From contig NZ_CANKYS010000008.1 in the NCBI RefSeq assembly GCF_947488025.1, forward strand, positions 124,001-188,000: a stretch of 64,000 nucleotides of DNA, given 5' to 3'. The stretch comes from an uncultured Nocardioides sp. Lineage in GTDB: Bacteria > Actinomycetota > Actinomycetes > Propionibacteriales > Nocardioidaceae. How positions within the stretch are numbered: the first letter of the stretch is position 1; every line of letters begins with the position of its first letter. The translations under genes were made by a program, and so were the position numbers. The notes below the pieces were generated by a model that did not search any database, was not told where the DNA came from, and saw only the letters and a program-made list of their open reading frames with translations. Below, one piece after another: positions 54,478 through 62,766 of the stretch.

Positions 54478-55833
54478 TCAGGTCCCCGGCAGCTCGCGGG
54501 CGACCCGGTCCGCCATCTCGTCCAGCCATCCGGGCGCGGCCGTCTTGCGCCTGCCGAGGACCTCGGTGGTCTTGCGGGCGATCTCCGCCGGATCGATCTC
54601 GACCTGGGACTCCTTGAAGGCCTTGGCGAAGAACTCCATGAGGTGCTGGACCGTGAGCTCCCCCGTCTGGTCGAGCAGCCTGGCCTGGCGCAGCCCCACC
54701 GGGAGGTCCTCGGTGAAGCCCACCAGCACCAGTCGCAGGTTGGGCAGGACCATCCCGACGCTCCGGCTCAACCGGCTGACCAGGTCGAGCGACGCCTGGG
54801 TCAGCCGGACCTTGTGGAAGGCGTCGAGGACCAGGAAGGTCATCGGACGGTCGTCGCGCTGGGCCCGCTCCTCGAAGCAGTCCTTGAAGTCGACGATCCA
54901 CGCCGACCACTGCTTGTCGGGCGGCTTGTCCGGCACGTCGACGTCGTCGTAGTCGAGTGCCCTGACGACCTCGATCGCCAGGTCTCGTGGGGTGAGCGAA
55001 CGACGCGGACCGACCCGTCGCGAGGCCTCCTCGAGGTCGATCTCCGCGATCTCGAACGAGCAGACCTCGCGCATGTGGTAGATCAACCGCAGGCTGTGGC
55101 TCATGCCCGATCGTGCTTCCCCGCGCACGACCAGGACGCGGTTGCCGTCTGCCGGGATCATCCGCTCCATCGACGCGCGCAGCGGCTTCCGGTCGATCAT
55201 GAAGAAGCCGCCCGTCAGTCGGCACAGCTGGAGCGCCGGACGCCACGACTCCGGGTCCACCTCGGGCGCGGCGAGCGGCGCCAACCGGGCCTCGAGCTCC
55301 CGCAACCTCGGGTCGCCCGGGGCGCGCGACGACGCCTCGATGACCAACGGGAGCAGCCACCCGTCCGTCGCGGCGGCCTCGACGCAGCGGCGGAGGTTGT
55401 CGGTCGTGGTGCGGCTCTCCTCCCAGTACGCCGCAGCGCGGGCGTCCACCTCGACGAGCATCGACCTCAGCTCCTCGCTGTCGTCGATCGCCTCGAGCAC
55501 CGCCTCGACGATCCCGGTCTGCACGTCCTCGCCCGGACGACGCGTCGGCCGTACGTGGCGCGCGGGGCCGACCAGGGCGTCGTACTCCACGTCCTGCAGG
55601 AGCCGGTTGGTCGGGACCAGGCCCTGGGCCTCGGCGATGAGGTCGGCGACTTCGTCCTGCACCTCGGCGTGCTCGATGAAGGCGTGCACCGTGGTGCCGA
55701 GCGTGGCTCCGTCACCGACCACGTCGGTGCGCTCCCAGCCGAGGCGACGCGCGAGCCGGTCGAACTCCTCGAGCCGGAGGGCGTCGCCGAGCGCCCGGGA
55801 CAGCTGACCGTAGGCGGGGCCGTCGAGCCTCAT
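54478..55833 (-). CDS. Tandem EAD1-like domains with a degenerate P-loop ATPase
   Basis: A 451-residue protein. Residues 1-82 and about 104-185 are two similar helical domains of the EAD1 type, each ending in a pattern like LVPTNRLL or APGDPRLREL. From about 205 a P-loop domain follows, whose Walker A is RGEARSGMSHSL (237-248), with Met where Lys is expected, then Walker B TFLVLDAFHK (332-341). It is therefore likely to bind but perhaps not hydrolyse nucleotide. It overlaps the EAD1-trypsin gene by four bases and stands just before the STAND gene. I see it as an adaptor between effector and hub. Confidence 0.75.
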   Translation of the reverse strand: MRLDGPAYGQLSRALGDALRLEEFDRLARRLGWERTDVVGDGATLGTTVHAFIEHAEVQDEVADLIAEAQGLVPTNRLLQDVEYDALVGPARHVRPTRRPGEDVQTGIVEAVLEAIDDSEELRSMLVEVDARAAAYWEESRTTTDNLRRCVEAAATDGWLLPLVIEASSRAPGDPRLRELEARLAPLAAPEVDPESWRPALQLCRLTGGFFMIDRKPLRASMERMIPADGNRVLVVRGEARSGMSHSLRLIYHMREVCSFEIAEIDLEEASRRVGPRRSLTPRDLAIEVVRALDYDDVDVPDKPPDKQWSAWIVDFKDCFEERAQRDDRPMTFLVLDAFHKVRLTQASLDLVSRLSRSVGMVLPNLRLVLVGFTEDLPVGLRQARLLDQTGELTVQHLMEFFAKAFKESQVEIDPAEIARKTTEVLGRRKTAAPGWLDEMADRVARELPGT

Positions 55834-56966
55834 GGCTCCTCCCCTCCGAACACCCAGCCCAGGTCGTGGCGTTCGAGGTCGCGCTTGATCGTGGCGATCG
55901 GGATGCACTGGTTGTAGTCGGCCGCGGTGACCTGTCGGTCGCAGGGCAGCCACACGTCGTCGCGCCCGGGCTGTCCGGCGTGGTGCAGCGCCACGAGCTC
56001 CTGCTGGGCATCGAGGACCGGGGAGCCCGACGAGCCCGGCATGGTGTTGACCCGGTGGTGCACCCGCAGCCGGTCGCCGATGACGCGCTGGACACCGTCG
56101 AACGCGAAGTCGAACGAGATCGGGTCGTGGCACGGGTGCTGGACGACCATCAGGTAGGAGCCGAGCGGGAAGTCGTGCTCCTCCGCCCGCGGCTCGACCC
56201 AGCCGCGGCGCGCGCCGACCGGGTCGTCGGAGGTCCCCTCGGCGCCGAGGGGGCGCTCCAGCCGGAGCACGGCGTAGTCCAGCTCGTCGGGGGCGGGCTC
56301 CGTGCCCTCGACGTAGTCCGCCAGGTCGAAGCTGCTGTAGGGCGAGGTGTGGACCAGCCAGTCCGCGGCCAGCCGGGCCTCGGTCCCGGGGTCGCGCACG
56401 ATCCCGTCACGATCGCGCTTGTAGTCGAAGCGGAGCACGATCTTCTCGGGCGGGAACGCGCCGTCGATGGCCTTCTTGACCACGTGGTGGTTGGTGAGGA
56501 CGCTGCTGGGCCCGATGAGGAAGCCCGTCCCGCCGGCGGTGCCGAGCTCGACGGCGCACACGCGGCGGGTGTACTCCAGGAGCCGCACCGAGAACCGGCC
56601 CAGGTCGGCGATGCCGCGTCGGGGGTCGACCATCCGCTCGAGCCGGAGCCGCGTCTGCGTGAGGACCTGCGCCTCCGGGACCGCGGCCGTGACCGGCGCG
56701 GCGCCCGCGCCCGTCGCCGCGGCCAGCTCCATCAGCCGCACGTTGTCGGGGTTGATGGCGCGGGCTGCCGTCACGAGCGCGGTGACGCGGTCCCGGGTCT
56801 CGGCGTAGCTGATCACCTCGCCGATCACGCCGACCAGGGCCCCGGGCGCGATCTCGCCCGGCGGGATGCCTGCGCGCCGGAGCATGCGCATGACCCCGTC
56901 GACGTCGTCGAAGGCGTCGAGCAACGCCTCCTCCAGGAGGACGTACTCGTCACTCGTGAGGCGCAC
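55830..56966 (-). CDS. EAD1-trypsin-like serine protease
   Basis: A 378-residue protein. Residues 1-85 form an EAD1-type helical domain (EEALLDAFDDVDGVMRMLRRAGIP, INPDNVRLMELAA). A complete trypsin-like protease follows: H161 in SVLTNHHVVKK, D230 in ELDYAVLRLE and S313 in MPGSSGSPVLD. The triad is intact and no signal peptide is present, so it should act in the cytoplasm. In the EAD concept, its adaptor domain docks the effector protease onto a sensor carrying the same EAD type. GTG 56966 starts 14 bases past the small gene's stop. Confidence 0.85.
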   Translation of the reverse strand: MRLTSDEYVLLEEALLDAFDDVDGVMRMLRRAGIPPGEIAPGALVGVIGEVISYAETRDRVTALVTAARAINPDNVRLMELAAATGAGAAPVTAAVPEAQVLTQTRLRLERMVDPRRGIADLGRFSVRLLEYTRRVCAVELGTAGGTGFLIGPSSVLTNHHVVKKAIDGAFPPEKIVLRFDYKRDRDGIVRDPGTEARLAADWLVHTSPYSSFDLADYVEGTEPAPDELDYAVLRLERPLGAEGTSDDPVGARRGWVEPRAEEHDFPLGSYLMVVQHPCHDPISFDFAFDGVQRVIGDRLRVHHRVNTMPGSSGSPVLDAQQELVALHHAGQPGRDDVWLPCDRQVTAADYNQCIPIATIKRDLERHDLGWVFGGEEP

Positions 56967-56980
56967 CTGGTCCCACCCCC

Positions 56981-57160
56981 TCAGAAGAGCGACGTCCCGC
57001 CGAGCTGGATGCTGGTCGCACCGGCCGTCGACTCGGCCTCGGCCGCCGCACGCGACCCGCTGCGGTCCGGGACGTGGATCTTCCCGGTCACCTCTAGAGG
57101 AGCGACGAACGTCACCGGTGATACGTGCGCCGCCGCACGGCGTACGCCCCTCGGGGTCAT
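56981..57160 (-). CDS. 59-residue protein of the protease operon
   Basis: A small protein from ATG 57160, which overlaps the stop of the double-protease gene (ATGA). The N-terminus is basic (MTPRGVRRAAAHV), the middle beta-like (SPVTFVAPLEVTGKIHV) and the C-terminus Ser/Thr/Gly-rich (AGATSIQLGGTSLF). No family is recognised. It might be a substrate, inhibitor or peptide signal. Confidence 0.6.
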   Translation of the reverse strand: MTPRGVRRAAAHVSPVTFVAPLEVTGKIHVPDRSGSRAAAEAESTAGATSIQLGGTSLF

Positions 57161-59949
57161 GGCACGAACCTCGCGATCGCCGGCGCGACCTGCTCCATCG
57201 CGTGGGCGTAGTTCGCCCGGAGCCAGTTGCCGGCGAAGTGCAGGCCGGCGACGTCCAGGTCGTCGTCGAAGGCGAGCACGCACGACCCGCTGTTTCCTCC
57301 CAGGGACGTCGCGTCGTGGGTGAACACCCAGCCCCGAGGGCTGTCGGGGAGCGCGTCCCGCGACGTCATGACGAGCCCCGGGCTCAGGTAGCGCACGCCG
57401 TACTGCATGTTGAACAGCTCCTGCAGCCGGCGTACGACGTCCATGCGGCGCCGGCCGTCCTCGTCGCTGGGCAGCACGGTGGGCATCGCCGGGTACCCGA
57501 CGACGAACAGCCTCGAGGCAGCGGGCGCGATCGGCTGCGTGGACAGCGTGAGCGGAGGTGGCAGCCCGACGCCGTCGAGGCTGGTCTGCTCGACGCGCAG
57601 GAGGGCGAGGTCGAGGTGGGCGAGGTCGACCCGCCCCTCGATCGGGTCGGGCCCGGCGAAGACGACCTCCAGGACCCGGAACCTGCGGGTGGTGTCGGCC
57701 GCCGTCGGCGAGAAGTTGATCGACGGCGCCCCGGTCAGCACCCACCCGGACGGGTCGGACCTGCGCGGGGTCGGGAAGGCGAGCAGCTCGACGACGTGCC
57801 GGTTGGTCATCACGAGCCCGTCACCGACGACGAAGCCCGTGCCTGCATGGACGCCGGGAGCGGAGTCGATGCGCCCGACCGAGCGTTGCCTCACCGCGAA
57901 GGTGGGGTGGAGCACGACCGGACCCTGCCACTCACCGAGCTCCGGGTCGTCGGGGTCGACGCCGTCGTCGCCCAGCCGGAGGGCGGGTCGACCCTCGAGC
58001 TGCACCAGCGCCTCCAGCGCGGTCTCCGAGCCGGGGTCGCGCGGGACCTCCTCGCCCTCGCACAGGCACCCGATGACCCGCTCGCTGTCCCGGAGGAGCT
58101 GGTCGTGGAGGGGGGTGAGCCTCTGCGTGTCGACCTCGTCGGACTCGCCCCGGACCCGTCGGACCTTGTCCTCGAGCAGCCCGAGCACGGACGCGGGATC
58201 CGCACGCAGCGACTCCCGCGCTGCCTCGGGAGTGAGGTCGGCCGCGGACTCGAGGCCGCTGCGGCGGCCGGCGACGAGCACGACCGGGTCGACGGAGGCG
58301 ATCCGGTCGGCGCGCAGCTCGGGCCTCGTCGGCCCGGGGGCGGGTCGGCCGCTCGGTGGGGTCGTCACGCCGATGGCCGCCTCGAGCTGTGGACTCATCG
58401 GGTGCCGCGACAGGCGGGACTCGACGTCGGCCTCCTCGGGAAGGTCGGCGGCGATCCGCGCGTCCTCGAACATCACCGAGCTGAGCTCGAGCTGCAGCTG
58501 CGGCTGCGCGGCGGCTTCCGCGAGCAGTGCTGCCCCGTCCGGCCCCATCGCATCGACGAGCAGGTCCATCGCGTCGGCGGTGGTGCTCCGGGAGGCAGCC
58601 TCGGGTGCCGCGGCGACCGGGCCGTCGAGCGGGGCGTGCAGGACCGCCCGGGCATCGACGATCCCCGCGCCGAACTCGTCGGTGTCCCACCCGGCCGGGA
58701 CGCGCACGGTCGAGGTCAGCACGTCACGGAAGAGTGCCTGGACCGTTGTCTGCCGAGCCGCGGCCGCCGCCAGCACCGTCGCCCGGCCGTGGTGCGAGAG
58801 CCACAGCGCTGCCACGCCGGCGGTGAGCGCGACGGCGAAGGAGGTGCCCTGGCCCCCTGCCACCGCACTGTTCCCCGGTCCGGCCACGGCCTTCCACACC
58901 TTCTCCGCGGGGGCGGTGACGTCGACCGCGGACCCGTGGCACGACCCGCGCCACGTGCCGTCGTCGACGTTGCTCCCGGCCACCGCGATGACGTCGTCGT
59001 AGCGGGCGGGGTAGACGACGAGGTCGACGCAGTTGCCCGCGGCGGCCAGGACGATGATCCCCTCGTCGATGGCCCGCTTGATGGCCTGGCGCATCGCACG
59101 ACTCGGGGTGCCGCCGAGGCTCATGGTCACGACGTGGCAGCCACGTTGCCGGGCGTGGTCGATCGCCCTCGCCACCGCGCTGCCGTTGAACGCGAGCACC
59201 ACGGACTCGACGCAGCGGATGGGCACCAGCGTGGCCTCGGGTGCGGGACCGAGCACCTCGCCGCGCGACCCGCTCGCCGCCACGCTGGCGGTCCCGGTCC
59301 CGTGGCCGGGGTTGCCGCCCCCGGACAGGGGATCGACGGCGTCCGCGGCGCCGGTGAGGACGTTGAAGCCGTCCCTGATGGTGACGTCGGAGAGCTCGAC
59401 GTGCGGGGTGATCCCGGTGTCCGGCTGGCCGATCCGGATGCCGGCCCCCCGGGCCGGGCTGTCATCCCAGGCGTCCAGCACCCCGGCGCGCGCGAGGGCC
59501 CACGTGCGGTCGGCCGGAGCGGCACCGGCCACGAAGCAGGTGCCCTGGAAGCGGTCCTTGACCACGGACTCGTCGACCGCGCCGGGGGCGACCGGTTCCT
59601 GGTAGAACTCGCTGCCGATGTCGGGCTCGACGGTGACCGCACCGAGGAGCTCGCGCAGCTCGTGGGCGATCGAGAACAACGTGCCGTTGTCCATCGTGCG
59701 TTCCAGCCCGGGGAGCTGCAGGACGTGGAAGACACCGAGCTCGTCGTCCGGGCGCGCGTCGTCGAACAGGGCGAAGAGCTCGACGTCCTCGATGCCGAGG
59801 AGCCTCCGGACCTCGGCGCGGGCGGCGTCGACGTCGACCGCGTCGGCGTACTCCACCACGAAGCGCAGCGTCCGCGCGTCCAGTCCGGCGGTCTCGTCAT
59901 GTCCGTCCCGGTGAGCGGCGAGCGCTCTCAACAGCTCGATGTCAGGCAC
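57157..59949 (-). CDS. Subtilisin-trypsin double protease
   Basis: A 930-residue protein with two proteases in one chain. Residues about 165-440 are an S8 subtilase: D177 in IGQPDTGITPH, H216 in GHGTGTASVA, oxyanion N306 in LAAAGNCVD and S370 in GQGTSFAVAL. Residues 440-680 are a linker. From about 700 comes a trypsin-like domain: H718 in VMTNRHVVELL, D780 in LDLALLRV and S887 in SLGGNSGSCVLA. Both triads look complete. There is no signal peptide, so it should be cytoplasmic. Residues 1-160 have strand-helix segments like a prodomain. GTG 59949 overlaps the ATP-grasp stop by eight bases. Confidence 0.88.
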   Translation of the reverse strand: MPDIELLRALAAHRDGHDETAGLDARTLRFVVEYADAVDVDAARAEVRRLLGIEDVELFALFDDARPDDELGVFHVLQLPGLERTMDNGTLFSIAHELRELLGAVTVEPDIGSEFYQEPVAPGAVDESVVKDRFQGTCFVAGAAPADRTWALARAGVLDAWDDSPARGAGIRIGQPDTGITPHVELSDVTIRDGFNVLTGAADAVDPLSGGGNPGHGTGTASVAASGSRGEVLGPAPEATLVPIRCVESVVLAFNGSAVARAIDHARQRGCHVVTMSLGGTPSRAMRQAIKRAIDEGIIVLAAAGNCVDLVVYPARYDDVIAVAGSNVDDGTWRGSCHGSAVDVTAPAEKVWKAVAGPGNSAVAGGQGTSFAVALTAGVAALWLSHHGRATVLAAAAARQTTVQALFRDVLTSTVRVPAGWDTDEFGAGIVDARAVLHAPLDGPVAAAPEAASRSTTADAMDLLVDAMGPDGAALLAEAAAQPQLQLELSSVMFEDARIAADLPEEADVESRLSRHPMSPQLEAAIGVTTPPSGRPAPGPTRPELRADRIASVDPVVLVAGRRSGLESAADLTPEAARESLRADPASVLGLLEDKVRRVRGESDEVDTQRLTPLHDQLLRDSERVIGCLCEGEEVPRDPGSETALEALVQLEGRPALRLGDDGVDPDDPELGEWQGPVVLHPTFAVRQRSVGRIDSAPGVHAGTGFVVGDGLVMTNRHVVELLAFPTPRRSDPSGWVLTGAPSINFSPTAADTTRRFRVLEVVFAGPDPIEGRVDLAHLDLALLRVEQTSLDGVGLPPPLTLSTQPIAPAASRLFVVGYPAMPTVLPSDEDGRRRMDVVRRLQELFNMQYGVRYLSPGLVMTSRDALPDSPRGWVFTHDATSLGGNSGSCVLAFDDDLDVAGLHFAGNWLRANYAHAMEQVAPAIARFVP

Positions 59950-60994
59950 GGCGTGGTCCCCCGATCTGTGTGGTGCGCCGCTCCCGGTGGAACGGCTGCT
60001 GATGGGGCGGCGTGCTCGTCCCCGCTCGACGCCCCGTTCGTGCGGTCATCTTCTCGTCCAGGTACCCGAGCAGCCGCGCCAGCGCCGAGGAGATGGGCTG
60101 GCCCGTCGCGAGCTCGATGAACAGCCACTGCCCGGCCGGGTTGACCTCGAGGAAGACGTAGTCGCCGTCGGGGGCCCTGCGGAGGTCGATGGCCCCGTAG
60201 CGCAGCCCGAGGCGCCGCATCATCCGCACCAGTCGCCCTTCGACCGGCTCCGGCAGCGGGTGCACCTCGATCGGCGCGTTCTCGGTGTCGACGCGGAAGT
60301 CGAGGTCGTACGACGACTCGCCCGACCGGATCTCGGCGGAGAACACCTCATCGCCCACGATGGTGACCCGGATGTCGAAGCCTCCGGGGATGCACTCCTG
60401 GAAGATCACGGGCGCGAGTCGGACCCGGTCGAACAGCTCGCGGTGCTCGTCGCGCACCAGCCGGGTCTCGCGCCAGGTCACCTCGCTCGCGCTGAAGGAC
60501 TTGAAGACCACGGAGCCCGGCTCGGACTCGATGAAGCCGAGGGCGCGCGCGGGGTCGTTGGTCATGCAGGTGCGCGGCACCCGCAGGCCGAGCTCGGACG
60601 CGACGCGGAGCTGCCACATCTTGCGCGAGGCCGCCTCGTCGCGGTCGGGGTCGTTGACCCACTCCGCGTCGAGGCAGTGCCACAGCCCGGCGACCATCGC
60701 CGCGCACTCGCCGCGCGCGAACGCGCGGTCGTGGGCGTCGGTGATGGCACCGTCCAGCACGAAGGGCTGCGGTCGGCGCCACCACATGGCATGCACGTCG
60801 CGCAGGTCGACCGGCACCCCGTCGTGCTCCCACCAGCCGTGCCAGCCCGCGCCGGGCACCTCGCTCGTCGTCAGCCCCACCTGCACGGGCAGCGACGAGG
60901 TGTCGAGGACCAGGTGCGCGGACCCTGCCTGCTCCAGGTGACGTCGTACGTGGACGGCGTGCAGGTCGTCGAGGTGGGACACGATGCCGATCAC
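59942..60994 (-). CDS. MvdD-like ATP-grasp ligase (graspetide synthetase type)
   Basis: A 350-residue ATP-grasp enzyme. N-terminal signs are MWWRRPQPF (70-78), as in MvdC/MvdD peptide macrocyclases. Central ones are FKSFSASEVTW, VIFQECIPGGFDIRVTIVGDEVFSAEI and the metal site YGAIDLRRAPDGDYVFLEVNPAGQWLFIE with E283 and N285. Such enzymes form ester or amide links between Thr/Ser/Lys and Asp/Glu side chains of a precursor peptide. It is not RimK or a D-Ala ligase by N-terminal domain. Its GTG start overlaps the stop of the repeat-tailed protease (GTGA), so the two are coupled. Confidence 0.85.
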   Translation of the reverse strand: MIGIVSHLDDLHAVHVRRHLEQAGSAHLVLDTSSLPVQVGLTTSEVPGAGWHGWWEHDGVPVDLRDVHAMWWRRPQPFVLDGAITDAHDRAFARGECAAMVAGLWHCLDAEWVNDPDRDEAASRKMWQLRVASELGLRVPRTCMTNDPARALGFIESEPGSVVFKSFSASEVTWRETRLVRDEHRELFDRVRLAPVIFQECIPGGFDIRVTIVGDEVFSAEIRSGESSYDLDFRVDTENAPIEVHPLPEPVEGRLVRMMRRLGLRYGAIDLRRAPDGDYVFLEVNPAGQWLFIELATGQPISSALARLLGYLDEKMTARTGRRAGTSTPPHQQPFHRERRTTQIGGPRRA

Positions 60995-62433
60995 ATGTCG
61001 CCCCCACTGCTCAGCAGGTCGTGGAGGGCCACCAGCGACTCGACCAGCGCCGAACCCGCCTCGATGGCGGCCTCGAGCTCACCGAGGACCGCGTCGGCGA
61101 CCGGCTCCGACGCGTTCTCCTGGGCGATCCCGAGGTGCGGCGCGGCCTGGACGAAGGGCCGCACACCGCCGAGGGCTCGGCCGACCGCCGGGTCGAGCCA
61201 CGGGTCGTCGAGGTCGACGATCACCTCCCGGCGCGTCAGGTTGGGGTCGTCCGCGCCGCCGGGCGTGCCGAGGACGTCTCCCGCCAACGGCGTGCCGCCG
61301 GCGTCGCGCGCAAGCGGGGTGCCCCTCACGTCCCGCGCCAGGGGTGTCCCGCGCACGTCGCGCGCGAGCAACGTGTCGCGGATGTCGGCCGCCAGCCGGG
61401 TCCCGACCCGGTCCCGGAAGCCGGTGTCGGCGGCGAGCAGGGTGCCGGTGACGTCGTCGGCGAGCTGGGTGGTGATGCTGTCCGCTGCGCGGGCGGTCTG
61501 CGAGCTCGGGGTGGTCGACCGCAGCGTGGGCGACGCCGCGATGATCGCCGCGATTGCCACGCCCGAGTTGCTGCCGGTCCCTGAGCTGGTGCAGCCACCG
61601 TTCGTGTGTACGCCGACGACGCGCCCGGTCGGACCGTGCAGGATGCCCGACCCCGAGTTGCCGCCGAGGGTGTCGATGTCGTTGTAGCGGATCACCGACC
61701 CCGACAGCGTCGTCGCCGGGCCGGCCTCGATCCGCTTCGGCTGGCCGAGGGGGTGCCCGATGATGGCCAGCATGTCGCCCACGGCCACGTCCGTGGTCGC
61801 GAACTCGCTCCAGCCGTAGCGGGAGCCGGGGCTGCCGCCGATCCGGCACAGCGCCATGTCGAGGCCACCGAGGCGGTACTCGATGAGCTGCGTGATCGGG
61901 TAGGACTGCTCGGCGCGGAGCACGTTGTTCTCGTCGACCTGGTACTCGAAGTTCAGGTGCATGCTGGTGGCCGCCTGCTGCGGCGAGATCGCGTTTGACG
62001 TGCCGTTCTGGCGCGGGACCGTCCAGCCGTTGATGTCGGTGTCGAACAGGTGCCCGCAGGTGAGGAACAGGTCGGGACCGATCATCGTCCCGCTCCCCCA
62101 CCGCACCCCGTTGACGTCTCCCGGGTTGGTGAAGACGGTGGCGAGGTCGTCGTTCCACTGCACCTGGGCGACCGGTAGCTGGTGGTGGTCGACGAACGCC
62201 ACCGTCACGCCCAGGGTGCCGTCGTAGAGCTCCACCTGCTGGGAGTCGTCGGCGACCCCGCAGATCGACTCGAGCATCGTGCTGTAGTCGGGACCCGTCC
62301 CCTCGAGCGCCGACTCCGGCAGCGTCAGCTCGTCGAGGTGGGGGACGTAGAGGGGGTCGTCCAGCCCTGCGTTGACCGGCTTGCCTGGGGACCGCTTGGA
62401 GGTCGTCTTCCTCCCGGACTTCGTTGCTGCCAT
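60991..62433 (-). CDS. Trypsin-like protease with 9-residue Asp/Thr repeat tail
   Basis: A 480-residue protein. Residues about 55-300 form a trypsin-like domain with H128 in LTCGHLFDTD, D192 in GLDMALCRI and S260 in LGGNSGSGILHG, so the triad is present. Residues 325-391 are a tail of short repeats ARDVRGTPL, each with one Asp and one Thr. The C-terminus is acidic and helical. Basic residues 1-20 (KSGRKTTSKRSPGK) resemble neither a signal nor a transmembrane segment. It is the first gene of the operon with GAGGAGAG before the ATG. I suggest the tail as the substrate of the ATP-grasp gene that overlaps it. Confidence 0.85.
   Translation of the reverse strand: MAATKSGRKTTSKRSPGKPVNAGLDDPLYVPHLDELTLPESALEGTGPDYSTMLESICGVADDSQQVELYDGTLGVTVAFVDHHQLPVAQVQWNDDLATVFTNPGDVNGVRWGSGTMIGPDLFLTCGHLFDTDINGWTVPRQNGTSNAISPQQAATSMHLNFEYQVDENNVLRAEQSYPITQLIEYRLGGLDMALCRIGGSPGSRYGWSEFATTDVAVGDMLAIIGHPLGQPKRIEAGPATTLSGSVIRYNDIDTLGGNSGSGILHGPTGRVVGVHTNGGCTSSGTGSNSGVAIAAIIAASPTLRSTTPSSQTARAADSITTQLADDVTGTLLAADTGFRDRVGTRLAADIRDTLLARDVRGTPLARDVRGTPLARDAGGTPLAGDVLGTPGGADDPNLTRREVIVDLDDPWLDPAVGRALGGVRPFVQAAPHLGIAQENASEPVADAVLGELEAAIEAGSALVESLVALHDLLSSGGDM
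61261..61461 (-). repeat. 9-residue repeat tract in the protease tail
   Basis: Residues 325-391 encode units ADDVTGTLL, then AADIRDTLL, ARDVRGTPL (twice), ARDAGGTPL and AGDVLGTP, with one longer variant unit. Consensus A[AR]D[VI]xGT[PL]L. The repeats are partly visible at the DNA level as a 27-base period. Confidence 0.85.
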
Positions 62434-62766
62434 GTCTGTCTCTCCTCGTGGGGCGGTGGCTCCACCACCGCGAGTGTCAGGAGTCAGCGGCTCCGCGCCT
62501 GGGCTCCGGGCCGCAGCCCGGACGCGCCGGCCGTGCCGGCGGAACAGCGCGCCTCGACCCAGCGGGCCGGTTCGCCGTCCATGTCTTCCGAGGGTGGGGC
62601 AGTACGCGTCGGAACGAGTTCACGTGACGCCTCCGAGGGTCGCGTCCACGGCCGCGTGGTCCGGCCCACTCCTCAATGTGCTCCCGGTGGGGGCAGGACG
62701 CCAGACCGGACCAGACCACCTCGCAACCCGGCCCTCACCACCGGGGCCGTGCCGGCGGGGGTGCGA
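62434..62766. other. 333-base intergenic region before the protease operon
   Basis: No gene is credible here. It must hold the promoter of the seven-gene operon. No strong -10/-35 pair stands out. Near 62729-62749 a hairpin, CGGCCC / GGGCCG with a 9-base loop, probably terminates the M1 peptidase gene. Confidence 0.6.

Noticed and set aside
56866-60120. 1084-residue plus-strand frame antisense to the double protease
   Set aside because: Composition is Arg/Gly/Asp-rich without motifs. The minus frame has two complete catalytic triads.
59942-60994. RimK or D-Ala-D-Ala ligase
   Set aside because: The N-terminal WRRP motif, the length and the partner gene fit MvdC/MvdD-like peptide ligases better. 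No cell-wall or ribosomal context exists.
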